This document shows positions 8,285-16,529 of a stretch of 31,004 nt of DNA, piece by piece. Made by a program: the position numbers and the translations under genes. How positions within the stretch are numbered: the stretch's first letter is position 1; every line of letters begins with the position of its first letter. Location: NCBI GenBank assembly GCA_046086225.1, contig JBJSXF010000183.1, positions 1 to 31,004 on the forward strand, read 5' to 3'. The DNA comes from JBJSXF01 sp046086225 (GTDB taxonomy: Bacteria; Actinomycetota; Acidimicrobiia; IMCC26256; PALSA-610). The notes below the pieces were generated by a model. The model saw nothing but the letters and a program-made list of their open reading frames with translations. It did not search any database and had not been told where the DNA came from.

Positions 8285-9202
8285 CTACTCCGGGCCGATC
8301 GCGTCGGGGTCGGCGGAGTCGGGCCCGTCGGAGTCGGGCCCGTCGGAGTCGGACCCGTTGGAGTCGATGATGTCGAGGCCGATGTCGAGCACCGGCGCCG
8401 AGTGGGTGATCGCCCCGACCGACACGAAGTCGGCTCCCGTCGCCGCGTACTCGGCGATCGTCGCGAGGGTGATCCCGCCCGAGACCTCGACCTCGGCCCG
8501 GCCCGCCACGATCCCGACCGCGGCCCGCACCCCGTCGGGATCCATGTTGTCGACCATCACCCGGTCGGCGCCTGCCGCCACCGCCTTGGCCACCTGGTCG
8601 AGGGTGTCGCACTCGACCTCGACCATCCGGCCCGGCCAGCGGGCCCGGGCCCGGGCCACCGCCGCGGCCGGACCGAGCGCGGCCAGATGGTTGTCCTTCA
8701 CGAGTACGGCGTCGGAGAGCGACTCGCGGTGGTTGTGCCCGCCGCCGGCCCGCACCGCCGCCTTCTCGACGGCCCGCAGGCCCGGCGTGGTCTTGCGGGT
8801 GTCGAGCACCCGAGCGCCGCCCGCGGCCGCTTCGACGTACGCCCGCGTGAGAGTGGCGATCCCTGAACAGTGGGAGAGGAGGTTGAGAGCGGTTCGCTCG
8901 CCGGTCAGGATCGCCCGGAGCGGGCCGTGCACGCGCCCGAGCTCGGCCCCGGCGGCCACTGCGTCGCCGTCGGCGACCGACCACGCCACACGCACTGCGG
9001 GCCCGAACCAGCGGAACGTCTCGGTGGCCAACGCGGTGCCGGCCACGACCCCGGCGTTCCGGGTGACGAACGCTGCCGTCGCGGTGCGGTCGGCGTCGAC
9101 GCAGGCCTCGACCGTGATGTCCCCGAGCTGGCCGAGATCCTCGGCGAGCGCCGTCTCGACGACCCGGCGGACGATCGGGGCGGGCGGATCGAACCCGCTC
9201 AC
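8285..9202 (-). CDS. nadC: Quinolinate phosphoribosyltransferase (nicotinate-nucleotide diphosphorylase)
   Basis: This enzyme converts quinolinate and PRPP to nicotinate mononucleotide in de novo NAD synthesis. Family blocks visible are EDLGQLGDIT near the start, LNLLSHCSGIAT, DTRKTTPGLR, GGGHNHR, VLVKDNH, VEVECDT and the C-terminal VSGGITL. The core is complete. The last ~22 residues are an acidic Ser/Asp/Gly/Pro tail encoded by an imperfect 15-bp tandem repeat (about 8307-8358), which is not part of the usual enzyme. The gene start overlaps the nadB stop by four bases. Confidence 0.96.
   Translation of the reverse strand: MSGFDPPAPIVRRVVETALAEDLGQLGDITVEACVDADRTATAAFVTRNAGVVAGTALATETFRWFGPAVRVAWSVADGDAVAAGAELGRVHGPLRAILTGERTALNLLSHCSGIATLTRAYVEAAAGGARVLDTRKTTPGLRAVEKAAVRAGGGHNHRESLSDAVLVKDNHLAALGPAAAVARARARWPGRMVEVECDTLDQVAKAVAAGADRVMVDNMDPDGVRAAVGIVAGRAEVEVSGGITLATIAEYAATGADFVSVGAITHSAPVLDIGLDIIDSNGSDSDGPDSDGPDSADPDAIGPE
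8307..8358 (-). repeat. 15-bp tandem repeat in the 3' end of nadC
   Basis: The plus strand shows successive imperfect copies of GTCGGAGTCGGGCCC, which encode the repeated DSDGP tail of NadC. It looks like replication slippage in a tolerant C-terminal extension. Confidence 0.7.
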
Positions 9203-10821
9203 CGCACGACCTCCCCCGGGGCGGCGCTCCGGGTCGGGAGCGGTACGAACACCGGGGCGTCACCCGCCGCCACGAACCGTCCGAGCATCGCGTCGTCGGG
9301 CGCCGGGTGATCGGTGCGCCAGTGCGCGCCGCGCGACTCGGTGCGGGCGAGCGCCGCGGCCACGATCGATCGGGCGACGAGACACAGGTTGTCGACCTCA
9401 CGGGCCGCCACATCGTCGGCGGGCAGTCGGGCGATGCCCGCCGCCAGCGCGGCGAGTGCCGTCGCGGTCGCCCGCAGTGTCGCCCCGTCGCGCAGCACCC
9501 CGCAGCCCGAGCCCATGATCCGCTGCACCTCGGCCCGCAGACCGGCTGCGTCGCCGCCCGTGCCCGTGGTGACGACCGACACCGGTGCCGGCGCCACCGA
9601 CGCCCGCCCGAGCACGCCGGTCATCGCCCCGGTCGGCTCGGCGGCGTCCTTGCCCGCGGTGATCGCCTCCACCACCCGCCGGCCGAAGACGAGCCCGTCG
9701 AGGAGCGAGTTCGAGGCCAGGCGGTTCGCGCCGTGCACGCCGCTGCACGCGGTCTCGCCGCACGCCCACAACCCGGGCACGGTCGTCGCGCCGTCGAGGT
9801 CGGTGACCGCGCCGCCCGACGTGTAGTGGGCGGCCGGGGCAACCGGGATCCAGTCGCGACGCGGATCGAGCCCCGCAGCCGAGCACGCGGCCCAGATGGT
9901 GGGGAACCGGCGGGGGAAGTCGTCGATCATCGTGGCGTCGAGCCACACGTGATCGGCACCGGTTGCGCCCATCGTCCGGAAGATCGCCCGCGACACGATG
10001 TCGCGCGGCGCGAGGTCGGCGAGCGGGTGCTCCCCCACCATGAACGCCTCGCCGGTGGCGCTGCGCAGCACCGCGCCCTCACCCCGGAGCGCCTCCGAGA
10101 TGAGCGGACGCGGCGTGACCAGGTGGTGGAGCGCGGTCGGGTGGAACTGTACGAACTCGACGTCGGCGCAAGCCGCCCCCACCCGGAGGGCGAGCGCGAT
10201 GCCGTCGCCGGTCGACAGCGTGGGGTTGGTCGTCACCGCGAAGCACTGCCCGGCACCACCGGTCGCGAGCACCACGTGCCGGGCGGGCACCGTTGCCGAC
10301 GCGCCACCGGGACCGAGGGCCCGCGCGCCGGTCACCCGGTCGGGTCCGCCGAGGAGATCGGTGGCGAACCAGCCCTCGCGGACTTCGACGCTCGATGCCC
10401 GCACCGCGTCGACGAGCGCCCGTTCGATCTCGGCACCGGTCGCGTCGCCTCCGGCGTGCACCACACGCGCGAGCGAGTGCCCACCTTCGCGGGCGAGCGC
10501 CGGTTCGGTCGCGCCCGGCTCGGCGTCGAAGCGGGCGCCGAGCGCCGCGAGTTCGCGAACGCGGTCGGGACCCTCGGTCACCATGACCCGGGTCGCGTCG
10601 ATGTCGCAGAGACCGGCGCCCGCCGTGAGGGTGTCGGCGAGGTGCAGATCGGGGGCGTCGGGCGCCGCGAGTGCGGCGGCCACTCCGCCCTGGGCGTAAC
10701 GCGTCGCCGAATGGGAGAGCTCGCCCTTGGTGAGCACGATCACCGAGCAGCCGCGGCGGGCCGCGTGGAGGGCGGTGGTCAGCCCGGCGACACCGCTCCC
10801 CAGGACGAGCAGGTCGTGCAC
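9199..10821 (-). CDS. nadB: L-aspartate oxidase
   Basis: This FAD enzyme oxidises aspartate to iminoaspartate, the first step of de novo NAD synthesis. The 540-residue protein has the N-terminal FAD motif GSGVAGLTTALHA, the SATRYAQGGVAAAL block, the active-site region VEFVQFHPTAL, and ARDIVSRAI- and GGAVTDLDG-type sequences shared with succinate dehydrogenase flavoproteins. GANRLASNSLLDGLVFGRR is typical of NadB. The GTG start lies 10 bases after panD, with the anti-Shine-Dalgarno-like CTCCTCCCC directly before it. Initiation may thus be leaderless from TAGGCT, which overlaps the panD stop. No nadA is present in the window. Confidence 0.96.
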   Translation of the reverse strand: MHDLLVLGSGVAGLTTALHAARRGCSVIVLTKGELSHSATRYAQGGVAAALAAPDAPDLHLADTLTAGAGLCDIDATRVMVTEGPDRVRELAALGARFDAEPGATEPALAREGGHSLARVVHAGGDATGAEIERALVDAVRASSVEVREGWFATDLLGGPDRVTGARALGPGGASATVPARHVVLATGGAGQCFAVTTNPTLSTGDGIALALRVGAACADVEFVQFHPTALHHLVTPRPLISEALRGEGAVLRSATGEAFMVGEHPLADLAPRDIVSRAIFRTMGATGADHVWLDATMIDDFPRRFPTIWAACSAAGLDPRRDWIPVAPAAHYTSGGAVTDLDGATTVPGLWACGETACSGVHGANRLASNSLLDGLVFGRRVVEAITAGKDAAEPTGAMTGVLGRASVAPAPVSVVTTGTGGDAAGLRAEVQRIMGSGCGVLRDGATLRATATALAALAAGIARLPADDVAAREVDNLCLVARSIVAAALARTESRGAHWRTDHPAPDDAMLGRFVAAGDAPVFVPLPTRSAAPGEVVR

Positions 10822-10828
10822 GGGGAGG

Positions 10829-10834
10829 AGCCTA
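10829..10834 (-). promoter_or_regulatory. Putative leaderless -10 box of nadB
   Basis: Minus-strand TAGGCT, overlapping the panD TAG stop, is followed by seven bases and the nadB GTG. There is no purine-rich ribosome site in between, only CCTCCCC. Confidence 0.35.
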
Positions 10835-11260
10835 GGAGCCGGGCCGGCTGCGTCGACCCGCCCGGGCCGACTGCATCCACACGAGGTTCGAGCCGACGCG
10901 CTGCACGGCCTCGTGCTCGGGAATCTCGCGGTTGGTCTCGTCGACGTGGACGACCTTGGGCCCGAAGCCCTCGAGCTCGGCCTCGTCGTAGGAGCCGTAG
11001 GTGATGACGATGACCCGGTGGCCGGGGCCCACGAGGTGGGCGGCCGCGCCGTTCACGATCACGTCGCCGGGACCGCCGGCCATGGCGTAGGTCTCGAAGC
11101 GGGCGCCGTTGTCGATGTCGAGCACGGCGACCTGCTCGAACTCGAGGATGTCGGCCCGGGCCATGAGCTCCGGGTCGAGCGTGATCGAGCCTACGTAGTC
11201 GAGGTTGGTGTCGGTGATCGTCGCCCGGTGGATCTTCGACTTCATCATCATCCGTCGCAC
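10832..11260 (-). CDS. panD: Aspartate 1-decarboxylase (pyruvoyl enzyme)
   Basis: This enzyme makes beta-alanine from aspartate for pantothenate. The proenzyme self-cleaves at a Gly-Ser bond to form a pyruvoyl group. I chose the GTG at 11260 for two reasons. It places the cleavage site YVGS at Gly24-Ser25, the classical position, and it has GGAGGG about 11 bases upstream. An ATG at 11251 overlapping the panC stop would shorten the protein by three residues and lies 20 bases from that ribosome site. KIHRATIT, the YGSYDEAE-type block and the Asn72-like NGAAAHL region are intact. The 142-residue length is normal. The gene overlaps the end of panC. Confidence 0.95.
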   Translation of the reverse strand: MRRMMMKSKIHRATITDTNLDYVGSITLDPELMARADILEFEQVAVLDIDNGARFETYAMAGGPGDVIVNGAAAHLVGPGHRVIVITYGSYDEAELEGFGPKVVHVDETNREIPEHEAVQRVGSNLVWMQSARAGRRSRPGS

Positions 11261-12180
11261 GGCGTCCCCGTCCCTCCGGAACGTGTCCCGGCGCTCGTGA
11301 CGCCGAGGTCGGCGGACGCCCCGGTCTCGGTGACCGTGCACGTCACATTGTCGATCAGGCGGGTCGCGCCCACCCGGGCCGCGACCGCGATCAGCACCTC
11401 GCCCGCGAGCGGGGTTTCGCACTCGGTGAGGTCGTGGAGTCGGCGCACGTCGGCGTACTCGAGCACGACCGCGGGCTCGTGCGCAACCGCGTCGGCGACG
11501 ACCCCGGCGATCACCGCCGGATCACGCTCGCCGTCGAGGATCCGGCTCGCAGCTGCGGCGAGCGCCCGGTTGAGCACGAGCGCGGCAGCGCGCTCGTCGG
11601 CGGCGAGGTACGCGTTGCGGCTCGACATCGCCAGACCGTCGGGCTCGCGCACGATCGGGCAGCCCACCACCTCGACCGGCAGATTGAGATCGGCGGCCAT
11701 CCGGGCGACGACGGCGAGCTGCTGGGCGTCCTTGCGCCCGAAGAACGCCCGGCTCGGACCGGCGATGGCGAACAGCTTGGTGACGACGGTCGACACGCCG
11801 TCGAAGTGCGTGGGTCGCGCCGCGCCGCACATCGGGGCGGTGAGCCCGTCGACGTGCACCGTGGTCGCGGGCGGACCGGCCGGGTACATCTCGGCCACCG
11901 ACGGGGCGAACACGATGTCGGCCCCTTCGCGCTCGCAGACGGCCAGGTCGCCCTCGAGGTCGCGCGGGTAGCGGTCGAGATCCTCCCCGGCCCCGAACTG
12001 CAAGGGGTTGACGAAGATCGTGACCACCACGAGATCGGTCTGCGCCCGCGCCGCCCGGATGAGCGAGGCGTGGCCCTCGTGGAGGGCACCCATGGTCGGC
12101 ACGAGCCCGACCCGCCCGCTGCGCGCGCGAACCTCGTCGCACACGGCGCGGAGATCGGCGATGGTCTGCAGATGACGCAT
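11248..12180 (-). CDS. panC: Pantothenate synthetase
   Basis: This enzyme joins pantoate and beta-alanine using ATP. The 310-residue protein has the nucleotide-binding PTMGALHEGH near 28-37, FVNPLQFGAGEDLDRYPR, FGRKDAQQ and the SSRN motif that serves as the KMSKS equivalent. I chose the ATG at 12180 (MRHLQTIADL) because conservation begins there. A TTG further upstream only adds poorly conserved sequence. The C-terminal ~25 residues are Gly/Thr/Ser-rich and extend beyond the usual end. panD follows with overlap, giving a panCD unit. A putative promoter lies at 12246-12251. Confidence 0.96.
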   Translation of the reverse strand: MRHLQTIADLRAVCDEVRARSGRVGLVPTMGALHEGHASLIRAARAQTDLVVVTIFVNPLQFGAGEDLDRYPRDLEGDLAVCEREGADIVFAPSVAEMYPAGPPATTVHVDGLTAPMCGAARPTHFDGVSTVVTKLFAIAGPSRAFFGRKDAQQLAVVARMAADLNLPVEVVGCPIVREPDGLAMSSRNAYLAADERAAALVLNRALAAAASRILDGERDPAVIAGVVADAVAHEPAVVLEYADVRRLHDLTECETPLAGEVLIAVAARVGATRLIDNVTCTVTETGASADLGVTSAGTRSGGTGTPCDG

Positions 12181-12245
12181 GGCGGTGTTCGTGGTTTCGC
12201 TCGCCGGGTTCCGGCCGTTCGCGGTCCGGACCTGCGAGCGCGCGA

Positions 12246-12251
12246 AGCGTA
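12246..12251 (-). promoter_or_regulatory. Putative -10 box of panC
   Basis: Minus-strand TACGCT lies 65 bases before the panC ATG, in the 87-base space after the DUF2520 gene. It would give a leader of about 55-60 bases. The assignment is weak. Confidence 0.3.
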
Positions 12252-12267
12252 GCAACCCGACCCGGGG

Positions 12268-13122
12268 TCAGTCCCGGGGCCGCCGCCGACGCAGGTGGAG
12301 GTCGTCGAGCAGCCGCTCCAGGGCCGTATCCCGGCGGCCGGCCAGCCGGGCCGCTTCCCGGGCCATCGCCCGGTACGCGTCGCGCTCGGTCGGGTCGAGC
12401 GCGCCGAGGTGACGCTCGACCGTCCCCAGGTCGCCCCGGGCGACGGGGCCGGTGAGGGCCTCGGCCGCCCCGAGCAGGAACGCGTTCTCGGTCGAGGAGC
12501 GCACGAGCGGAGCGAAGGCCTCGAACGGCGCGCCGGATCCGGCGGCGAGGCGCTCGACCTGCCCGAGCAGGGCGACGAGGTGGTTGGACGCCACGACCGC
12601 AGCGGCGTGGTATGTCGCCCGGTCGGCATCGGCGACCGGGAACGGTCGGAGCCCGAGCTCGCGGGCGAGCTGCTCCACCGCCGGATCGCCGGCCACGGCG
12701 GCCCACGAGCCGCGGAGCCGTTCGAGCCCCGCGGCGGTCGTCGGGAAGGTCTGCAGCGGGTGCAGGGCGCCGGTGCGCACATCGGGGCGCGCCGCCCCGA
12801 GCGCCTCGAACACCTCGAGTCCGTGAGCCCCGGCGAGGTGCACCACGAGCGCTTCGGGCTCGACCGTCGGCGCGATCGCGGCGAGGGTCGCTTCGATGGC
12901 CCGGTCGGGCACCGCGACCACCACTAGGCCCGCGCCCGTCGCGGCGTCGGACACGAGCGCCGCCCGGGCGTCGAGCCCGAGGGCCGCGGTGCGGGTCGAG
13001 GCCGCATCGGGTGCCCGTCCGGCGACGGCGACCACGTCCCAGCCGAGCTCGGCGAGCCCGAGGGCGATGGTCGTGCCCGCCCGGCCCGGCCCGATGAGGG
13101 CCACGGTCCGCGCCGCGGTCAT
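12268..13122 (-). CDS. Rossmann-like/DUF2520 oxidoreductase
   Basis: This 284-residue protein has an N-terminal NAD(P)-binding Rossmann domain (LIGPGRAGTTIALGL near 9-23, then VVVAVPDRAI) and a C-terminal helical DUF2520 domain from about residue 125 (GALHPLQTFP, ATYHAAAVVASNHLVAL). The family resembles ketopantoate reductases. In M. tuberculosis the homologue sits in the same place beside panC (Rv3603c, from memory). A role in supplying pantoate, replacing panE, is plausible but unproven. The ATG overlaps the folK stop by four bases, so it is co-transcribed with the folate genes. Confidence 0.88.
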   Translation of the reverse strand: MTAARTVALIGPGRAGTTIALGLAELGWDVVAVAGRAPDAASTRTAALGLDARAALVSDAATGAGLVVVAVPDRAIEATLAAIAPTVEPEALVVHLAGAHGLEVFEALGAARPDVRTGALHPLQTFPTTAAGLERLRGSWAAVAGDPAVEQLARELGLRPFPVADADRATYHAAAVVASNHLVALLGQVERLAAGSGAPFEAFAPLVRSSTENAFLLGAAEALTGPVARGDLGTVERHLGALDPTERDAYRAMAREAARLAGRRDTALERLLDDLHLRRRRPRD

Positions 13123-13607
13123 GCGCCCAGGTCCCGGTCGGTGAGATGCACCCCGGGCCAGGTCGCGTCGGCCGCGACGAGTTCGGGAGCCACATCGCGC
13201 AGCGGTGCGAGCACGAAGCCCCGTTCGTCGAGCCGCGGGTGAGGCACCGTGAGATCGGGGTCGTCGATCGTGAGGTCGCCGTAGTGCAGCACGTCGACGT
13301 CGAGGGTGCGCGGGCCCCAACGCTCGAGCCGCACCCGCTGGGCCGCGGCCTCGAGCTCGTGGGCGAGGTCGAGCAGCGCGTGCGGGTCGAGGGTCGTGTC
13401 GATCGCGACGACCGCGTTCAGATAGGCGTCCTGTTCGGGACCGCCCACCGGATCGGTCTCGTAAACCCTCGACACGGCGACGACCGTGACACCCGCGGTG
13501 GCGCCCAGCCCGACGATCGCGCCGCGGAGGAACTGCTCGCGATCGCCCAGGTTGGAGCCGAGGCCGAGGTGCGCCCGCACCGGGACCGTGCTCGCTGCGC
13601 CCGTCAC
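13119..13607 (-). CDS. folK: 6-hydroxymethyl-7,8-dihydropterin pyrophosphokinase (HPPK)
   Basis: This enzyme transfers pyrophosphate from ATP to 6-hydroxymethyl-dihydropterin in folate synthesis. The 162-residue protein has LGLGSNLGDR near the start, the catalytic aspartates in RTLDVDVLHYGD, and VPHPRLDERGFVLAPL. Length and motifs are standard. It follows folB by 10 bases and overlaps the DUF2520 gene. Confidence 0.96.
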   Translation of the reverse strand: MTGAASTVPVRAHLGLGSNLGDREQFLRGAIVGLGATAGVTVVAVSRVYETDPVGGPEQDAYLNAVVAIDTTLDPHALLDLAHELEAAAQRVRLERWGPRTLDVDVLHYGDLTIDDPDLTVPHPRLDERGFVLAPLRDVAPELVAADATWPGVHLTDRDLGA

Positions 13608-13617
13608 CGTGCGGTCG

Positions 13618-13968
13618 CTAGCGCTCGATACGAACGGCGACGTAACCGATCGCGCCGTCGATCGGCGGCTCGAGCTTGCGCACCTCCACCACGGCGGCCG
13701 TGACGCGCGGGTCGGCCCGGCAGAGGTCGGCGATCCGGGTCGCGAGCGTCTCGATCAAGCGACACGACTCGCCGGCCACGACCGCCCGGATCCGATCGGC
13801 GAGCGTGCCGTAATCGACAGTGTCGTCCAGGTCGTCGCTCGCGCCGGCGGCCCGGAGGTCGACGGTCAGTTCGACATCGACCGCGAACGGCTGGGGCCGC
13901 ACCTGCTCCTCGGGGAGCACGCCGTGGATGCCCGCCTCGCGGAGCCCCGAGATGAGAATGCGGTCCAC
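13618..13968 (-). CDS. folB: Dihydroneopterin aldolase
   Basis: This enzyme cleaves dihydroneopterin to 6-hydroxymethyl-dihydropterin and glycolaldehyde. The 116-residue size is normal. MDRILISGLREAGIHGVLPEE carries the conserved GxHGVLPEE-type N-terminus with the active-site glutamate. DTVDYGTLA and LIETLA follow, then the catalytic lysine in VEVRKLEPP. It lies between the phosphatase-like gene and folK. Confidence 0.95.
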   Translation of the reverse strand: MDRILISGLREAGIHGVLPEEQVRPQPFAVDVELTVDLRAAGASDDLDDTVDYGTLADRIRAVVAGESCRLIETLATRIADLCRADPRVTAAVVEVRKLEPPIDGAIGYVAVRIER

Positions 13969-13976
13969 GGTCGGGT

Positions 13977-14495
13977 TCAGAGGCTCTCGGCGACGGTGAG
14001 CGCCACGATCTCGCGCCCGCCGGCGTCGAGGCTGCGCGTCGAGAGCTTCTCGATGATCGAGATCGCCTGCGGTCCGAGCGGCACGAACCCGGCGTGCAGG
14101 AGGTAGCCCGCCAGGGTGCCGAGCAGACGGTCACCGAACTCCTCGTGGTGCACGAACACCTTGTGGGCCGGATCGGCGAGCAGATCGTCGAGGATCGCGT
14201 AGACGGCCGCGAGCCGGGCCGCGAACTCGTCGTTCGCGCCGAGCGGCGAATGCACCGGGACGAGCCCCGCCTCCTCGTAGGCGTGGAGGTTGTGGGGCGA
14301 GTCGAGGAGCGACACCACCCGGGTGAAGCCATTGGCGCTCAGCCAGATGAGCTCCTCTTGGCGCCGAACCTTGCGGTGGTTGCGGGCGAAGCCCCCGGGG
14401 CGCTCGCCGGCGCCGAGGCGATCGCGGATGACCCACATGAAGTTGCGGGGCTCGAGCCCCTGGGCCCACCGGCCCCGGAGTCCGCTCGTGCTCAC
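13977..14495 (-). CDS. Catalytically altered dual-specificity-phosphatase-like protein
   Basis: This 172-residue protein has the layout of a cysteine phosphatase of the rhodanese-phosphatase superfamily. It has an N-terminal NFMWVIRDRLGAGERPGG segment, a WLSANGFTRVVSLLDSP strand and a phosphate-loop region near 115-126. Where the HCx5R signature belongs it reads VHHEEFGDR: His116 and Arg123 are kept but the catalytic cysteine is His117. Thiol-phosphate chemistry is therefore impossible. It may be a binding protein or use other chemistry. Its GTG overlaps the folP stop and folB follows after eight bases, so it is embedded in the folate operon. The fold assignment is my reading of the motif, not a database match. 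Confidence 0.7.
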   Translation of the reverse strand: MSTSGLRGRWAQGLEPRNFMWVIRDRLGAGERPGGFARNHRKVRRQEELIWLSANGFTRVVSLLDSPHNLHAYEEAGLVPVHSPLGANDEFAARLAAVYAILDDLLADPAHKVFVHHEEFGDRLLGTLAGYLLHAGFVPLGPQAISIIEKLSTRSLDAGGREIVALTVAESL

Positions 14496-15343
14496 GCTGC
14501 CATCCCCTCGGGGGTGGCCCGGGCGAGCACGTCGAGCAGTGCCACCGCACGCTGCGACGACGCGACGTCGTGCACCCGCACGACCGCGGCGCCGTTCACG
14601 AACGACCAGACCGTGATCGCCAGCGTGGCGTCGTCGCGTGCGGCGGGGTCGGCACCGACGACGGGATCGAGGAACGACTTGCGCGACGCACCGACGAGGA
14701 GCGGCACTCCGACCGTCGCCGCCAGCGTCGGGAGCGCACCGAGCACGGCACGGGAGTGGTCGGCATCCTTCGCGAAGCCGATACCGGGATCGGCGAGCAG
14801 AGCGTCGGGCGCGATGCCGGCGGCGAGCGCGGCTTCGACCCGCTCACGCAGCTCGGCGCCGACCTCGGCGACGACGTCGTCGTAGCGCGCGGCGTCGCGC
14901 ATCGTCTGCGGCGTGCCCCGCGTGTGCATCACGACGTAGGCCGCGCCGGCTTCGGCAACCGTGCGCAGCATCTCCGGATCGGCCGTGCCGCCCGAGACGT
15001 CGTTGACCATCACCGCCCCCGCCGCGAGCGCAGCCGCCGCCACCTCGGCCTTGGTGGTGTCGATGCTCACCCGCAGCCCGTCGGCGGCCAGCGCCGTGAC
15101 GACCGGGAGCACGCGGCGCAACTCCTCGGCGCTCGCCACCGGCTCGGCGCCGGGCCGGGTCGACTCGCCACCGACGTCGACGATCGCGGCACCCGCCCCG
15201 GCCAGGACCCGACCGTGGGCGATCGCCGCCTCGGCCTCGACGTAGCGGCCGCCGTCGGAGAAGGAATCGGGCGTCACATTCACGACACCCATCACCGCGT
15301 GCCGGGGCAGGTCGACGACCCGGAGCAGCGGCGCGGTGTTCAC
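14492..15343 (-). CDS. folP: Dihydropteroate synthase
   Basis: This enzyme condenses 6-hydroxymethyl-dihydropterin pyrophosphate with p-aminobenzoate and is the sulfonamide target. The 283-residue protein has NVTPDSFSDGG, DVGGESTRPGA, VSIDTTK, NDVSGG, DPGIGFAK, GASRKSFL and RVHDV, all the family signatures. Its GTG start has no Shine-Dalgarno sequence but is preceded by TAACCT at leaderless spacing, so a new transcript may start here after folE, 45 bases upstream. Confidence 0.97.
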   Translation of the reverse strand: MNTAPLLRVVDLPRHAVMGVVNVTPDSFSDGGRYVEAEAAIAHGRVLAGAGAAIVDVGGESTRPGAEPVASAEELRRVLPVVTALAADGLRVSIDTTKAEVAAAALAAGAVMVNDVSGGTADPEMLRTVAEAGAAYVVMHTRGTPQTMRDAARYDDVVAEVGAELRERVEAALAAGIAPDALLADPGIGFAKDADHSRAVLGALPTLAATVGVPLLVGASRKSFLDPVVGADPAARDDATLAITVWSFVNGAAVVRVHDVASSQRAVALLDVLARATPEGMAA

Positions 15344-15349
15344 GCGGCG

Positions 15350-15355
15350 AGGTTA
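15350..15355 (-). promoter_or_regulatory. Putative leaderless -10 box of folP
   Basis: Minus-strand TAACCT is followed by six bases (CGCCGC) and the folP GTG. These six bases are identical to those at the hydrolase promoter at 4380-4385. Confidence 0.45.
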
Positions 15356-15387
15356 GCGGTCGCCCCACCCCGCCCGGACGGCGTCGG

Positions 15388-15990
15388 TCAGAGGGAACGG
15401 GGTCCGAGGAGCGACATCACCTCGGCCCGGGTGGCGGCGTTCTCCTTGAAGATGCCCCGCACCGCCGAGGTGACCGTGAACGCGCCCGGCTTGCGCACGC
15501 CGCGCATCGACATACACATGTGCTCGGCCTCGACGAGCACGAGCACGCCGCGAGGCTCGAGCGCCTCGACCATCGCGTCGGCCACCTGGGTCGTGAGCCG
15601 CTCCTGCACCTGGGGCCGCTTGGCGAAGCCGTCGACGAGCCGGGCGAGCTTGGAGAGACCCGTGATCCGGCCGTCGGTGCCCGGGATGTAGGCGACGTGG
15701 GCCCGACCGTGGAACGGCACGAGGTGGTGCTCGCAGAGGCTGTAGATCGGGATGTCGCGAACCAGCACCATCTCGTCGTGATCGGCCTCGAAGGTGGTGA
15801 CGAGGTGACGGGCCGGATCCTCGTGGAGACCGCCGAACACCTCGGCGTACATCTCGGCGACACGCCGGGGAGTCCGCAACAGGCCGTCACGCTCGGGATC
15901 GTCGCCGATGGCGACCAGGATCTCGCGGACGGCGCGCTCGATCCGGTCGAGATCGACGGAGCCTCGGGGTGCGGGATCGCTCACGGTCAT
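15388..15990 (-). CDS. folE: GTP cyclohydrolase I
   Basis: This enzyme makes 7,8-dihydroneopterin triphosphate from GTP, the entry step of folate synthesis. The zinc and active-site motifs SLCEHHLVPFHG and EHMCMSMRGV are intact, as are DPERDGLLRTPRRVA and GLSKLARLVD. Length is about 200 residues. Two starts compete. The ATG at 15990 overlaps the hpt stop but abuts the GGAAGG. The in-frame GTG at 15984 sits six bases after GGAAGG and may be the true start. The difference is two residues. Confidence 0.97.
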   Translation of the reverse strand: MTVSDPAPRGSVDLDRIERAVREILVAIGDDPERDGLLRTPRRVAEMYAEVFGGLHEDPARHLVTTFEADHDEMVLVRDIPIYSLCEHHLVPFHGRAHVAYIPGTDGRITGLSKLARLVDGFAKRPQVQERLTTQVADAMVEALEPRGVLVLVEAEHMCMSMRGVRKPGAFTVTSAVRGIFKENAATRAEVMSLLGPRSL

Positions 15991-16526
15991 CCTTCCGCAG
16001 GGCCGTCGTACTCGGCGATGAAGGGCAGGTTGCGGTAACGCTCGGCGACGTCGAGGCCATACCCGATCACGAAGGACGGCGGCAGCGTGAAGCCCACGTA
16101 GCGCAAGTCGGGATCGGTGCGCTGCAGCCCCTCCTTCAGCACCAGCGCGCAGACCTCGAGCGAGGCCGGCCCGCGGGCCAGGAGGTTCTTGCGCAGGTAG
16201 GCGAGCGTGAGGCCCGAGTCGACGATGTCCTCGATGATCAGCACGTGGCGCCCGGTGAGATCCGCGTCGAGATCCTTCACGATGCGCACCACGCCGCTCG
16301 TGCGGGTCGCGGATCCGTAGGACGACACGGCCATGAAGTCGACGTCGAGCGGGAGATCGATCGCCCGGGCCAGGTCGGTCATGAACATGAACGCGCCTTT
16401 GAGCACCCCGACGAGGAGCGGCGGATCGTCGGCGTAGTCGGCGGTGATCTTCGCTCCCAGCTCGGCGATCCGGGCCTGGAGCGTGGCCTCGTCGACCAGG
16501 ATCCGTCCGATGTTCGGGTCGTTCAC
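15987..16526 (-). CDS. hpt: Hypoxanthine phosphoribosyltransferase
   Basis: This purine-salvage enzyme uses PRPP to convert hypoxanthine or guanine to the nucleotide. The 179-residue protein has LVGVLKGAFMFMTDL near the start and the PRPP loop IIEDIVDSGLTL. The C-terminal FVIGYGLDVAERYRNLPFI is also characteristic of the family. The GTG start lies three bases after the tilS stop. The tilS-hpt order is conserved widely. In many bacteria ftsH follows hpt, but here folE does. Confidence 0.96.
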   Translation of the reverse strand: MNDPNIGRILVDEATLQARIAELGAKITADYADDPPLLVGVLKGAFMFMTDLARAIDLPLDVDFMAVSSYGSATRTSGVVRIVKDLDADLTGRHVLIIEDIVDSGLTLAYLRKNLLARGPASLEVCALVLKEGLQRTDPDLRYVGFTLPPSFVIGYGLDVAERYRNLPFIAEYDGPAEG

Positions 16527-16529
16527 GGC

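Noticed and set aside
13977..14495. Pseudogene of a phosphatase
   Set aside because: The frame is intact and overlaps folP at its start, and residues around the substituted cysteine look ordered, so an altered functional protein is more likely than decay.
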